64,000 nt of DNA from Ectobius pallidus (GCA_964059195.1 CAXKWD010000008.1:48464502-48528501), one strand, 5' to 3'. Counted from the stretch's first letter, positions 1 to 11,075 are shown. Notes: generated by a model from the sequence alone, not told the origin. Made by a program: numbers and translations.

Positions 1-301
1 GTATATATAGAATTACAATATATGCAAACAAAACCAGGCATGGTAGGTGTTTTCGTATTAGGCCTATAGGTATACAGTACCGTAAGTATAAATACCATTT
101 TTATTTCATTTAAAAACAAATTTCAAAAGATACAATATAGTTACATTAATTATATGCCTGTGGGCAGATCTTTGGACCTGGTCTGTAAATTTCTCTCTGC
201 TTCTCCCCCATCTTTGCTTTGCTCTGTTAGTAATCGAATTGTAGTCAAATGGAATAATCAGTTCAGAAAGTGTAAGAGCGGAGGTTTTCCTGGAAAAGAT
301 T

Positions 302-480
302 CTGAGTGAAGATTTCTCGGGTAGTCAGCCAGGTGTAGAAGTCAATTTTCCCCGACGTTTCGAAGGCCCACGCTGCCTCCATTTTTAAGGGCGTTGAAAA
401 TGGAGGCAGCGTGGGCCTTCGAAACATCGGAGAAAATTGACTTCTACACCTGGCTGACTACCCGAGAAACCTTCACTCAG
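302..480. repeat. Foldback (palindromic) repeat, arms of about 84 bp
   Basis: The left arm (302-385) and right arm (397-480) are reverse complements with about three mismatches, separated by roughly 11 bases. Both arms carry the word GGCCCACGCTGCCTCCATTT on one strand or the other, and the right arm contains TTCGAAAC close to it. No coding capacity is visible. The GGCC-rich stem followed by GAAAC resembles the end region of Penelope-like elements seen later in the window, so a PLE-end origin is possible but unproven. Confidence 0.8.
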
Positions 481-1248
481 TTCAGAAAGTGATTCGCTAA
501 GAAGCAGTACATTGATGTCTTTCAAAATAATTATCCGAAAGCATGCATTCAAAATACAATTCCATATTGCTATAGTGCCCCAAACCATTCTCCGCATTTT
601 GTAAGGCTTTATGTTTACATAATGCCGGGGGAATTATTAGTCGTATTACTGTCATCGTGTACAAAGAGAGACTGAAATACGGAAAACATTCATAAAACAC
701 ATATTTTCATAAGTAAAACTTTAAAGATAGCAACAAACAGAAAACGTTTTGAAACCTGGGACTCTCGATTATGAAACGTTTTAGATAGACTCTATTTTGG
801 TTAATTTCTCGTACTCTACATAAACAACTCTTACCGTTCAAATAAGTTAATTATTGAATTCTTCGTTGTTTTGTAAAATTTATTGAAACTTACTTTCAGT
901 TATCTCTCTTGCAAAGAATAATATGACAGTGGTTACGAAACTTTTACTTCAGAGCAGTTTTACTATCTTATCAGGCATTTCCTGGAAAAGTAGCACGTCC
1001 TTCGTTTAAAATATATACCCACATTAATGGTAAATTCCTACTGGAAAAATACATTATTAGATTAACATTATCACACGCGATCTAATATTCTAGCACCCAG
1101 TATGCAACGATGCATGAGAAAATTTCGCAAATTGAACCTTCCCCCCAAAATTGATTTAGTTTTTTGTTGGCTATTTGATGTCCGAATGAATTTGTAGTTC
1201 CACCATATTACTGTATAATGCACTTATTACGTGTGACGTAACGGTATC
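481..1248. other. No recognisable feature
   Basis: AT-rich sequence with short stop-bounded ORFs only. I see no domain, repeat pair or RNA gene here. Confidence 0.6.
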
Positions 1249-1256
1249 ATAATGAC
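1249..1256. repeat. Target-site duplication of the hAT element, left copy
   Basis: ATAATGAC lies immediately before the element and is repeated exactly at 2493-2500 after it. An 8-bp duplication is the hAT superfamily hallmark. Confidence 0.9.
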
Positions 1257-2492
1257 TAGGGCCCGGATTTGTATGTAAAAAATGTTTTTTTTTTCCTGAT
1301 GCGTTAATTCCTAAAGCAAAGTTTAGTATGCGAATCGAGGTCCGACAAACGCAAATTCCAAATTTTATTTCACATAAAAATACATATTTTTCAAAAAAGT
1401 TATGTGAATAAATATTTTCGATAATTTCTCCATAAATACATATTTTAGTACTTTTCCGGGTTTTTTTATGTAATTTTTTCCCCTGATGCTCATATCAAGA
1501 TCCGATAACCGCTAATTCCAAATCTTATTTTACATAAAAACATAATTTTTACAAAAAAGTTATCTGAATAAATATTTTTGATATATCTTCCATAAATAAA
1601 TATTTTAATACTTTTCCTCATTTTCTCGTAACATTTTACAACAACCATTTGTATCTCGAAAGAATTCAATACAAATGCTGCACTTGCAATGAGGTGAGAG
1701 TGATTCACTTGCACTTGCTAATCGGGGAAGAACAGAACCCAATCTCAAGTACAGTGTTGTAATATGCAGATCATTTTGAAGCATTTGCATCTGTAGTAAG
1801 TGAACTGGACAAAGACGATGCCTCTGCAATTGATATTATTCAGCATTTAATATGTGATACTACTTTAAACTGTGACCTCGCTTTCATATCGGCTAATTCT
1901 GATTCACTCAATAAAGAAACTAGAAACTTCTGTAGATTTATTGAGTAATTCTGTTAAAGAAATACAGTATGTTGAAAGGCAACTTAACACTACCTCAGGT
2001 TCGAAAATAGAAGTTCTAAGAACATAATAATTAAAGGTATGTTTGAGAAAAATGGTGGCTACCAAACCCTCTACGAAGACGCTCAAGTTTTGGAAGGGTA
2101 GAACATAAATGAACTTGATACTCGTAGTGTGTGGGTTAGTGGTATATCCCTCTACAAATATGCAAGGTTAACTTCGTGTGAGTAGAACGTACCTTTTCTC
2201 AATATTTGGCATTATTCCAGATAACAAGCAAGGGTTTGTGATCCATAATCTGGAGATGACATTTGTTGTGCACTGCAAATCCAATCAATATTTTACATTT
2301 GATGTTGGCCACTTTCAATATAATTTGTTCTAGTAAGTTACGAACATTCTGGTGTTTTTTGTTTATTTTTTTTCAGATTTTCGTTTTAGTTTTAGCACAT
2401 ATTTTTTTAAATTTTAGCACATATTTTAAACATTTTTAGCACATAAAAAATAAATATTTTTAATTTTTTAGCACATAAAAATCCAGGCCCTA
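1257..2492. mobile_element. Non-autonomous hAT element, family A copy 1 (1236 bp)
   Basis: The ends are inverted repeats beginning TAGGGCCCGGATTT (left) and, read inward on the other strand, TAGGGCCTGGATTT (right). Perfect 8-bp target duplications flank it. The interior has only short ORFs and no recognisable transposase, so it must have been moved in trans. The subterminal regions hold many ACATAAAAAT-like words, as transposase-binding iterons would. A second copy lies in opposite orientation at 11529-12686; the two share internal sequence throughout (for example the stretch near 1900-2100 matches 11890-12060 inverted). Superfamily assignment is firm from the duplication and TIR; the family name is unknown. 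Confidence 0.92.
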
Positions 2493-2500
2493 ATAATGAC

Positions 2501-3271
2501 ACTCATTTCGAAACTGCTTTTCATTTTGACATCGATGTGGTATCGATCTAGAAGCCTTGAGGGTAGGAATTGAAAATTACATTATAAATATCCTGTATTT
2601 AAAATAAATCAATTATGATCACGTTAATTTTAATATCATTCTAAAGCTAATTCAATTCGTGTGAATAATGTTGACTTTGATATAAAATTTGGCGATTAAT
2701 GACGTTTATATTATATTCCAAAACAATGAAAGGTACTTCTTATATTCTGCCTAAGAGTGTGAGATCGCAAGAAACAATTAATGAGCTTTAATGTCTTTGT
2801 GAAGTAATTGGTTTATTTATGTTGACTATTCCATTCATACGCCGTGTGTTTTATACTGACCAATAACTCTTAGCAGTTCCTCGGATACAGGTCAATCACG
2901 ATCGTTTAACTTACAAAATGCTTGCTATTAATATGAGGATGCGATTTTATCTGATAAAACGTCAGCTGGTCGCGTGATGAATACGTGACATGATGCAAGT
3001 GATCATAATGTTTTTAAAAACATGATTTTGTACTAGCCTACATAACTTGTTTGGAAATTGAAATAATATAAATGTACATTGATTAAAAACACAATTTCAA
3101 TCCGGTGCAAGCCACTTCGTGTACTTTATTCTGTTCCGCTAATAGCTTACCTGAATTAGGTTAACTATGCCTTTTATGCACTATTAGTAGTATTGGTTAC
3201 AACATGGTAGCTCGAATCGATTCATGGATGGCTTATTCATAGTATGCCGTGATCTCGCAGCTGTTAGTTTT
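2501..3271. other. No recognisable feature
   Basis: AT-rich unique-looking sequence. I see no convincing ORF, tRNA or repeat unit. Confidence 0.55.
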
Positions 3272-3850
3272 ATCTTCTTTCGATATATAAGCGGCTTTGT
3301 CCTGACTGACTGATTGACTGACAGAGAATCGACGTAGAGCCTAAACTATAAGAGTAGAGATTTGGAATTTTGACAGTACCTTCGTTTCATAATGTAAGCA
3401 CACTAAGGAAGGATTTTGCAAAATTTTGATTTTAAATGCCAAAAATCAAATATTTTCGAGGAGACGAAATACCTCATTACAAAGAATTAATCTAATACAA
3501 ATCACATAGCATGTCCAGTTTTCATGATAACAGTGCATTGTTGGCAGTATTCACAGGTAGCTTTGGAAATAAGTGATACGGGACTTTGACCAATTAGAAA
3601 AGCTATCGATAGAATTAATTCGTATAAATAAATAATGAAATCCACGAAATTAATGCATAATATATTTTTCTTACTTCACATTTTGAGGTATAATAAGAGT
3701 TTGTATTACTGGGACAGCATTTTCAGTTGTCTCAGCCTGAGTGTGCCAACGAGTAGGCCTATGCCATATGAGAAGTCGGTAAAAATTTCTATCCACTGAT
3801 ACGTTATTCATAGCTGTAGGTTCTGTATTTTTATGAGAATATTATAGGAG
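3272..3850 (+). repeat. Helitron-family fragment (5' portion)
   Basis: The stretch from about 3272 (A followed by TCTTCTTTCGATATATAAG) matches, inverted, the 5' part of the Helitron at 7698-8533, including CTTTGTCCTGACTGACTGA and the TTTTGACAGTACCTTCG region. The part from about 3630 to 3850 (GAAATCCACGAAATTAATGC; CACTGATACGTTATTCATAG) matches 28630-28850. No hairpin plus CTAG 3' terminus follows, so this copy is 3'-truncated or rearranged. Confidence 0.65.
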
Positions 3851-3867
3851 AAAAATTCTCTGACACT

Positions 3868-3936
3868 GGGACTTGAACCCAGGACCTTTGTCTATCCGTG
3901 CCAATGCTCTACCAACTGAGCTAACCTAGAGTTCAC
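3868..3936 (-). repeat. tRNA-derived SINE head / tRNA pseudogene
   Basis: On the minus strand an A-box-like TTAGCTCAGTTGGTAGAGC and a B-box-like GGTTCAAGTCCCAGT lie at tRNA spacing with a good T stem. The anticodon stem has one mismatch (loop ACGGATA), and the acceptor strands pair poorly. It is therefore more likely a tRNA-derived SINE head or pseudogene than a working tRNA. Confidence 0.65.
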
Positions 3937-4125
3937 TTACAGTGCCAGCTGGAACCTCTCTCCTATGACTGATTGCCCTTAATGGCCTACCTCACTGATA
4001 GACAAATTATGGCATGCAGTACTGTGAGACATACTAATTAGTGTTTTTTGTACAGTTAACATAGAAGACGGATATATATTGGATACTAGTGTAAGCCTAT
4101 ATATATATATGACATTATTCACAGC

Positions 4126-4182
4126 ATGCCACCCCGTTGTGTGGCCTGTATTGCTGCCAGAGGTGGTCACACCCCATACTGA
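4126..4182 (+). pseudogene. Tc1-like transposase, C-terminal fragment
   Basis: Reading from 4126 the frame gives the last 18 residues of a Tc1-family transposase, ending ARGGHTPY and then TGA at 4180-4182. The RGGHTPY ending is a familiar terminus of arthropod Tc1-like transposases. Nothing upstream in this frame continues the protein: at 4109 the homology ends at the boundary of the inverted repeat. It cannot encode a functional enzyme because the helix-turn-helix and DDE domains are absent. It is unrelated in position and strand to the Tc1 remnant at 5105-6463. Confidence 0.75.
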
Positions 4183-4393
4183 AAGTGAACGCGTTTTTCT
4201 GGATGTGTGTGAAAGTCATTACGTGTGACAAAAAGAGGCGTTTCGTTTTACTGGTACGCACAAACGTTGCAATAGTTTACTTTCTTTATTCCTCATATTG
4301 TTTATACGTTACTGTCACCTGTTTATACTGTTTTGTGGCAAAATAAACCACCAAAGTTTAAATTTCGGTTTGTTGCTTTAATTTTGGACACTA

Positions 4394-4395
<2 letters not shown>

Positions 4396-4458
<63 letters not shown>

Positions 4459-4460
4459 CA
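4396..4460. repeat. (TA)n microsatellite
   Basis: About 30 uninterrupted TA units inside the foldback element. Confidence 0.97.
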
Positions 4461-4493
4461 CAACGGGGTGGCATGCTGTGAATAATGTCATCA

Positions 4494-5075
4494 ATAGAGT
4501 TCGGATGTTTATGACCTAAAAAATGAAAAATATGACTGAAAATATGACCTTAAAATGACTAAATATGACCCAAAAATACTAAATATGATCTCATAAAAGA
4601 ACGTATTTTCTAAAAATAAATGTTCCAATTTAAAGCGTTCAATGACACCAAATTATTACCACATGAATTCAATCAGATAATCACTTTTTAACAATTTTAT
4701 AGGTGATTTACAGTTTTACTTGTAAAGAACTTCTAATCTGTTAACATTTGCAGATACAACTACAGATGTGAATTGAAAATATTTTAAATACATGCCTACT
4801 GGAAGTTGTTAACAAAAGGGAATAAGAGGTAAATTAATTGTGCTATTACTTGTTATTGTCCCTTCACATTTTAGTTACAGTAAAACAAAAATATTCGTGA
4901 CTCTTTTTCGAAAAAAAAAAATTAAGTCGACAATTTAGTGCACATACTGCATAACTGTGCTCTTTTACGGAATTTATAATTGAAACATGACGTTAAATTA
5001 CAAATATGACCGAAATATGATCAAGACCATGAACATGACCAAAATATGACTTTATATGGAAAATAGAAAGGATCC
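4494..5075. repeat. Degenerate ATGACC-rich repeat
   Basis: Words of the form ATATGACC, ATGACTAAAT and ATGACCTAAA recur at both ends (4508-4590 and 4984-5060). The same ATGACCTAAAAATG vocabulary occurs in the hAT at 56580-60771 (for example 60505-60600). This looks like the iteron-rich subterminal DNA of a non-autonomous element, but I could not pin down TIRs or a target duplication. Confidence 0.5.
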
Positions 5076-5304
5076 GATTAGGATAACAAATGTACAATCC
5101 ATGTTTAATTTGTGTTTGCGGCGAGAACGGAGGTCAGGATAAAAATATGACATGTCATAAACATCCTAACCCTAGTCATCAATCTCATTTTGAGGCAATA
5201 ACGCTCATTCTTCTTGCAGAGGAGCTCGCTAGCCTGAAGGGTGGTTGGTGGATGTTCACGTGAAGCAAGTCGTCTCCCTTGTGCATCCCAGATATGCTCT
5301 ATAC

Positions 5305-5671
5305 CATATATGGGCAGGCAACGCCCGGCCCGCGGGCCGGATATGGCCCTCCCTGACTTTTGATCCGGCCCGCGGAACATTTTAAAATTGCACTCGAAAA
5401 AGTAAATATTTTCGGTTCACGGATTGATGCCAACATTGATTATCTTGTTTCTCAAATTCAAGCTCAAGCTTCTCATTAATTTCTGCTGATTGTAAGTAAA
5501 TACCTAATCAGTTCGATATTGTTCTCATTCATGTAACTTCAGCATTATACTTTATAAATATGAAAAACCGCATCATGATTATTTTTTCACAATTACCTAT
5601 TATCTCCGGCCCGCGACTTCATAAATATCGTAAAGTTTAGCCCGTATCTTTCCAAAGATTGCCCATACCTG
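5305..5671. mobile_element. Small non-autonomous hAT (367 bp)
   Basis: Ends are CATATATGGGCAGGC and, inverted, CAGGTATGGGCAATC. The 8-bp target duplication CTCTATAC is perfect (5297-5304 and 5672-5679). The interior begins with the GGCCCGCGGGCC palindrome common in ancient hAT MITEs. No coding capacity. Confidence 0.9.
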
Positions 5672-5679
5672 CTCTATAC

Positions 5680-5936
5680 TATAGAGCGTTTCTCAACCAA
5701 TGGTCCGCAAAGACGGTGCAGATGGTCCTCAGACATAATTTTAAAATATCATAAAGCAAGCGGAAAGTAAAGAAGTAAAATTTTTCACATATTTCGTTAT
5801 AATGACCTATACTTAATACCCAAATATATTAAGAATATAGGCCTTCTTTTAAAAAAGGGATGTAAAATTAGGGGTCCGTATTTTTTTTAGACATTTTAAA
5901 GGTCCTCGGGTTCAAAAAGGTTGAGAAACGCTGATC
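5680..5936. mobile_element. Second small non-autonomous hAT
   Basis: Inverted ends AGCGTTTCTCAACC (from about 5684) and GGTTGAGAAACGCT (to about 5933) bracket a non-coding interior. The flanks both contain CTATAG, consistent with a hAT-type duplication partly blurred by the neighbouring insertion. It sits in the Tc1 transposase at the codons for DLNPI-EHIWD; the 367-bp element then landed beside it. Confidence 0.75.
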
Positions 5937-6514
5937 TATAGGATTCAAATCGGGAAAGCGAGCAGGCCAATCCATGCGTGCAATATCTTCAGTTTCTAGG
6001 AAAACATCCACCACCTGTGCTCTATGAGGACGAGCATTATCATCCATCAGTACGAAGTCAGGAACCACAGCACCTCGAAACAACCGCACATGAGGTGCCA
6101 AGATCTCGTCACGATACCTGACAGCAGTATTAAACCTTGCCGATTTACCCATACAACTTCATGAAGAGGTGTTCGGGTAGTCAACAGAATTCCTGCCCAC
6201 ACCATTATTATTCCACCTCCATTTTGGTCTCTTTCCACAATGTTCGCGTCCCGAAATCATGTTCCAGGTTCTCTCCAGATGCGAATCCGTCGAGAATCAT
6301 TTTCAAGACAAAATCTGGACTCATCTGTAAAGAGAACATTGGCCCACTTTTCGACCATCCAATTGGCATGTTGATGACTCCACTCTAGACGTATTCTTCT
6401 GTAAATACTCGTCAGGGCAGTAGCGGCTTGTGGCTCAGGACTATGGTGTGCTGCAAATACCATTTCATACAGGAAACTTAAGATATTTTTTTTAATGATT
6501 AGTAGGCCTATCTA

Positions 6515-7060
6515 AGCTTCTCGTCTCGAAATCTATCTCTGGGAACTCTCACGCGATTTTCTCTGCCCTAATTATTATTTTGCGAATTTCTCTCGTCGTA
6601 ATCTATCTCTCCGAAACTCTCGTAAATAGTGTATAACATTATTATTCTTGTAGTCTACTGATTAATATTAAACCAATATTTCTTAATTCATTCTTTCTAC
6701 ATGTTCGTTCCTCTCTGACTTTCTTTTTTATAACCAGTCACCAATCCCTTGTACTCTACACCCTTGCCTTATATCACAATTCCTTGCCTAGTCCATTAAT
6801 ATTCTTCCTGTGGGTTTTATTAAACACAAGCACCAATTAAATTCTAAATGTAACTTTCCTGAGTTTAATGTGATTAAGTTATTTATTTTCTGACTGCAAA
6901 AATGTCTCGTGCATTGTCCCTACAGCAGATGAACTATTTCACGAGAGTTTTAAGAGAGATAGATTGCGACGGGAGAAATTAGCACAAAAATAATTAGGGC
7001 AGAGAAAATCGCGTGAGAGTTCCTAGAGATGGATTAAGGCGGCAGGAAATAGTAATTATT
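6515..7060. repeat. Inverted repeat, arms of about 110 bp
   Basis: The sequence at 6520-6625 (CTCTCACGCGATTTTCTCTG, AATTTCTCTCGTCGTAATC) is the reverse complement of 6940-7050 with modest divergence. The 300-bp spacer has no ORF. A third, more diverged direct unit follows at about 7080-7200 (GGCAGCGAAAACCGCGTAAG), so the right side is an imperfect tandem array. Likely an unclassified non-autonomous element. Confidence 0.65.
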
Positions 7061-7100
7061 ATGCTTAAGGTGCAGAACGTTGTGTGAGAGAGAAAATAGC

Positions 7101-7129
7101 AAAATAATAATAATAATAATAATAATAAC
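7101..7129. repeat. (AAT)n microsatellite
   Basis: About nine AAT units in the third diverged unit of the array. Confidence 0.95.
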
Positions 7130-7289
7130 AAGCGAAGGGCAGCGAAAACCGCGTAAGAGTTCCCCGACATGGAATAAGAGACAAGAAAATAGTATTTTTA
7201 ATGATCGAGGTAGAGGAAGTCGCGTTAGTGTTTCCAGTGCGAGAGAATACTTAATCGGGGTTGTGGAATCCGTGTTTCTGGATATAACA

Positions 7290-7697
7290 CATTCAAATTT
7301 GGCGGTGAAGATGAAAGGCATTGCTTACTACATCACGGCCCTCTACCGTCAGACAGTGGAAGATCTTGTCACTTAACTAACAGCGCGCTCGCCGTTGAGT
7401 CGTGCTAATTACTTCACGTCTCATCGGCCTCGAAATCTCATGCTGGGGGACCCTCCGCAGCACATTCTGCAGGTTAATACTGGCATATACGCCAATACAG
7501 TCAAGCTTTGGAATGACGTCACAGCCCTACGAGAGAGGTGCTGTTTAGAGAATCATATCACGAGGCGGAAAAGATAATATTCACATTACCGACTCTGATT
7601 CATTTACCTGTTTGTGGTAGGTCTGCCGCTAATTGGGTGTCCGCGGGAACCAATCAAGGCGCTCTGGGTCTTTGGACATCGCAGTTTATATAATAGA
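7290..7697. other. Slightly GC-richer stretch without identified gene
   Basis: A 60-codon plus-strand ORF (7395-7577) contains YANTVKLWNDVTALRER, faintly like the C-terminal tail of non-LTR retrotransposon proteins, but it is too short to assign. Nothing else is recognisable. Confidence 0.35.
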
Positions 7698-8533
7698 CTA
7701 GCTTAAAAGGCCCGGCGTCGCCCGGGTTTTTTATTTTGTAATTGGAAATTATCTTATGAAGGACTTTCGATTTTTAAATTATAGGTCATTATATAGGTAC
7801 TTAGAATTTGAAATAGGAAGAACGACTTATCACACTCAAACTATTCCCTCGGAAAACGCTAGGTATAGCTTTTTATGGCTCATAGAGGATGTAGAATTTT
7901 GCATCCCATCGCTTGTACACAGCAAGCCGGTAGGGGTTCAGAAGAAACAAATTCCGGTATCATAAAATTGTATTGTCTTTGAGTGATATTTTATTTCTCA
8001 CTCTCATGTTACCATAAAACCGTTTTGGGGATGAAATTAAACAGAAATGTAATATCACTTTCATACTTCTCTCTCCAAAAACCTGCTATATAATAATATA
8101 CACATTACCATACATCGTATTGTTTTCTCTATGTCCAGGGTACAGAAAGTTATGTGACTGCATTATTTTCGTGGATTTCATTCTTTAATACTTATTTATA
8201 ACATGAATTATATTGATTGTTCTCTAATTGGTTAAGTCTCGTTTCATTTATTTCCAAAGCCTTATGTGAAGACTGCCAACAATACTGTTGTCAAGTGAAC
8301 TGTGATTTGAATTTGATAATTCTGTGTAGAAAGGGATTAAGTATTCTCAAAAACATTTAATTTTTGGCATTTAAAATCAATTTTTTTTCAAAATCATTTC
8401 TTAGTGAGCACCTACATTATGAAACGAAGGTACTGTCAAAATTCCAAGTCTTTACCTGTTATAGTTTAGGCTCTACGTTGATTCTCTGTCAGTCAGTCAG
8501 GACAAAGCCTTTTATATAAGTTATAAACAGAGA
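7698..8533 (-). mobile_element. Non-autonomous Helitron (836 bp)
   Basis: Read on the minus strand, the element starts TCTCTG directly after an A (8534) and ends with a GC hairpin (CCCGGGCGACGCCGGG), a short spacer and CTAG, followed by T (7697). A-to-T insertion without duplication, a 5' TC and a 3' hairpin plus CTRR are the structural definition of Helitrons. There is no Rep/helicase gene, so it is non-autonomous. Related copies or parts occur at 3272-3850, 26545-26985, 28311-29346 and 29347-29862. Some coding-like ORFs inside (for example 7756-7965) are chance ORFs repeated among copies. Confidence 0.82.
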
Positions 8534-9345
8534 TCATCTAAATTATAATTAAATTAAACATAATACCTGTATGCAAGCCAATAAAGTCACCACCGTGACA
8601 GTGGTCAACACCGTAACGAATTTCTTCGTGTTGGAGTTGACCGTTACGGAGGTGGACATTTTTTTTCTGTCCATCATGTTTTCGAAGTTGAGACTGAAAA
8701 CAAACGATGATTCATCACATGCTTTATCTTCAAATACAGCCAAAAATTCTTTGCTAAACTAAAAATAAATATCACAGAATCACACTTTTTTCTACGTTAC
8801 GGTGTTGACATTCAATTAAGGTACTTTCCTTAAAAATCTGGTTTTTTGCACTTATGTTTCCTACAATCACACAAGCAATATTTTTGTGGTTGCCACATTG
8901 TTGCAATCGTTCTGCCGAATTAACTCATGGGTGTAGGTTATGCCGCTATAGCATAGTTGGCGCAAATTTAATTCCTACGTGCGTTACGGTGTTGACTATT
9001 GTAATGCAGGGACACTCAGTTAAACACTTAAATAAAAATCTGATGTGAAAGTCACATAACTTCCTCTGCCCAAATAAAAGTTAGCAGTATTCACATATCC
9101 TTGTATAGAATCGCAAGACACAATTTAAGCTAATTATTCTATAAATATCTTATAGCCCCTTCTTTGAATGTTGCGACTAAAAACATAGGCTATGGACAAA
9201 CAAAGAAAAAATAAGATAAACAAGTGACTGCAAACGTTTATTGAATTTTCCCCCATTAAGAATAATTTCCGAAATTTATTGAATAATCCCCTCAGATATT
9301 TCTTTACCGTAAGCATGGCCAACAATACATCTTTCTCACTTCACG
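8534..9345. other. No gene; short dispersed motif repeats
   Basis: The word GTCAACACCGTAACG (8605 region) recurs inverted as CGTTACGGTGTTGAC near 8796 and 8984, and a diverged form GTTGACCGTTACGG occurs near 8636. Otherwise no feature is recognised; the ORFs at 8549-8762 overlap on both strands and are not supported. Confidence 0.45.
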
Positions 9346-9395
9346 TACTTATATTATATATAATGTATAATATAATATATTATATTATATAGAAT
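9346..9395. repeat. AT-rich palindrome
   Basis: A run composed almost entirely of TATAT and TATAATATA words that can form a cruciform. It lies next to the dispersed repeat that starts near 9400. Confidence 0.7.
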
Positions 9396-9399
9396 AAAA

Positions 9400-10195
9400 G
9401 ACCGTGAATGTCCACGTATTGAGCTGTTCACCAGGCAAGACAGTGTTTCTACAAACAGTGGGTAACTTACAACCACCCTTCAGAGAATTTTTTTTTAAGT
9501 TTCAAATAAAAATTTTAGCTCTTGGTATAAGCACTCCATGTACAAAATACAAAGGAAATCGTTTGAGCCGTATGTAGAAAATCGCAAAGAACAAAATTTT
9601 ATTCATGTAAAGTCCCCTTAAATATAAGAGAAGGTTGTCGCAAATCTTCGTGTGACAACCTCAGAAGGTACCTAACCCAAATACAAAATTTTGTTTTCGT
9701 ACGATTTTCCGTTACAAGAGGCCGTATTGCAAAGAGCGCGTATTCACAGTGGGTGGCTTATAACTACCCTTCAGAGAATTTTTTCGAAAAAAATGTTTCA
9801 AATAAAAGTTTTAGCTCTTGGTATAAGCAATCCATGTAAACAATTTGAAGAAAATCGTTAAGCCGTTTTCGATAAAATTGCGAAAAACGAAAATTTCTTC
9901 ATGTAAAGTCCCCTTAAAAATAATAGAAACTTGTCGCCAATCTTCGGCTCATATCTTCAGAAGGTACCTGACTCAAATATAAAATTTTGCTTTCATATGC
10001 TTTTCCGTTTTGGAGCTAGCCTGTTCACAGACAGACACACAGACACGTACCCAAAAATAGTATTTTTGGATTCAGGCGGCCTTGAAACGTGTATAGCCTA
10101 TATTCTAAAAACTCAACTTCGAATTGTGGGGTCGAAAACAATACTTCCTCTACCTATAGTGCCTATGGCAAGGACAGAGGAAGTAAAAATAAATA
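9400..10195 (+). repeat. Dispersed repeat, tandem dimer, probably a LINE 3' tail
   Basis: Two units of about 290 bp lie head to tail: CAGTGGGTAACTTACAACCA at 9457 and CAGTGGGTGGCTTATAACTA at 9750, each followed by CCTTCAGAGAATTTTTT, AGCTCTTGGTATAAGCA and TCATGTAAAGTCCCCTTA. The second unit continues into a tail with GACAGACACACAGACACG and ends with CAAGGACAGAGGAAGTAAAAA. An inverted copy is present at 14780-15260. Short A-rich endings and 5' truncation fit a retroposed tail; the parent LINE is not identified. Confidence 0.6.
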
Positions 10196-10199
10196 ACAC

Positions 10200-11067
10200 A
10201 GTATAAATATGAATAAAATAACTATCGTAACATCATAAATGAGAGTAAGCATACCTTCTGCAGTCCCTGTATTTACAATTTTTATATTTTTTTAAGACTT
10301 CTCGGTCAATTTCTTAGCTTTCGTACGTGCAGTATTTCGAGTAGGGACGGTGATTTCAGGGGTAATTTGTAGTTCCTGTCAACATTTCAAGCTATAAAAA
10401 TTTCACAATATATCAAAATAAAAATAAAGTTCTTTTATATTTTAACTAGATAAATGACGATTACATTAGAGTAAATAGTAAAAAGGGAGGAAATTTCTAA
10501 TTTACGAGACTGGCAAGGTTGGGACACGAAATTCCCCACAATGGGAAGAATGGCCCATGAATTTTAAGTCACACTTAAGTTATTTCGGTTTTTGCTGTTG
10601 GAATTGTTAAAATTATAATATATACACCAATATAAAATAATATTACTAATTTCAGGTCAATTTGAAAACATATAACTACAGTACTGTAATGTGTGTAGAT
10701 AAAACACACAGACTAAGTAGGTCTGCTGTGATAATTAACCAATTTTATCTAATAAATACCGACGAGTCTGTTTTTACGATAAGATGTTAATTTAATGTTT
10801 GAGCTCACCTTTGTTTATTTATTTTATTTAATATAACTTATCATTATTGTAATCAGTTTCCATTGTATTTAATGTAAATGCAAATCGATCATTGGGCCTA
10901 TTATTATTATTATTATTATTGTTATTATTAATATTATACTTTTTTAGGTGGGTAAATAATAAACCGGTGTTAACAACAATGCCTTCGCTAATATTTTACA
11001 ATTTTATATGTAGTTACTATGTTGGCGCTCCTGAAATCATCGGTTTGGTCAACAAATGGTTTTTAAA
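10200..11067. other. No gene; contains a (TTA)n run
   Basis: AT-rich DNA with no credible ORF. A (TTA/ATT)n microsatellite spans about 10899-10925. Confidence 0.6.
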
Positions 11068-11075
11068 CTCATCGG
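11068..11075. repeat. Target-site duplication, left copy
   Basis: CTCATCGG precedes the small hAT and is repeated exactly at 11514-11521. Confidence 0.9.

Larger units (their letters stand above)
4109..4493. mobile_element. Foldback element carrying a Tc1-like 3' end
   Basis: The sequence at 4109-4141 (ATGACATTATTCACAGCATG and onward) recurs as its exact reverse complement at about 4459-4493. The arms bracket the terminal codons of a Tc1-type transposase, a short 3' untranslated stretch and a long (TA)n run. The duplicated arm includes coding DNA, so this is not an ordinary TIR; it looks like an inverted duplication of the transposase 3' end. Confidence 0.7.
5105..6463 (-). pseudogene. Tc1-like transposase, decayed and split by two hAT insertions
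   Basis: Minus-strand fragments together cover most of the catalytic half of a Tc1 transposase. One near 6257-6463 contains LFTDESRFCL (first catalytic Asp). One near 6047-6238 has MERDQNGGGIIMVWAGI. One at about 5938-6152 has LMDDNARPHRA (second Asp) and ends at FPDLNPI. The expected continuation, IEHIWDAQGRRLASRE, is found at about 5222-5304, beyond two inserted elements. The fragments lie in different frames, so at least one or two frameshifts separate them. The N-terminal helix-turn-helix region is not recognised upstream. The family normally cuts and pastes its element at TA sites; this copy is inactive. Confidence 0.88.

Noticed and set aside
3868..3936. A functional tRNA gene
   Set aside because: The acceptor strands do not pair and the anticodon stem has a mismatch; a SINE head or pseudogene is more likely.
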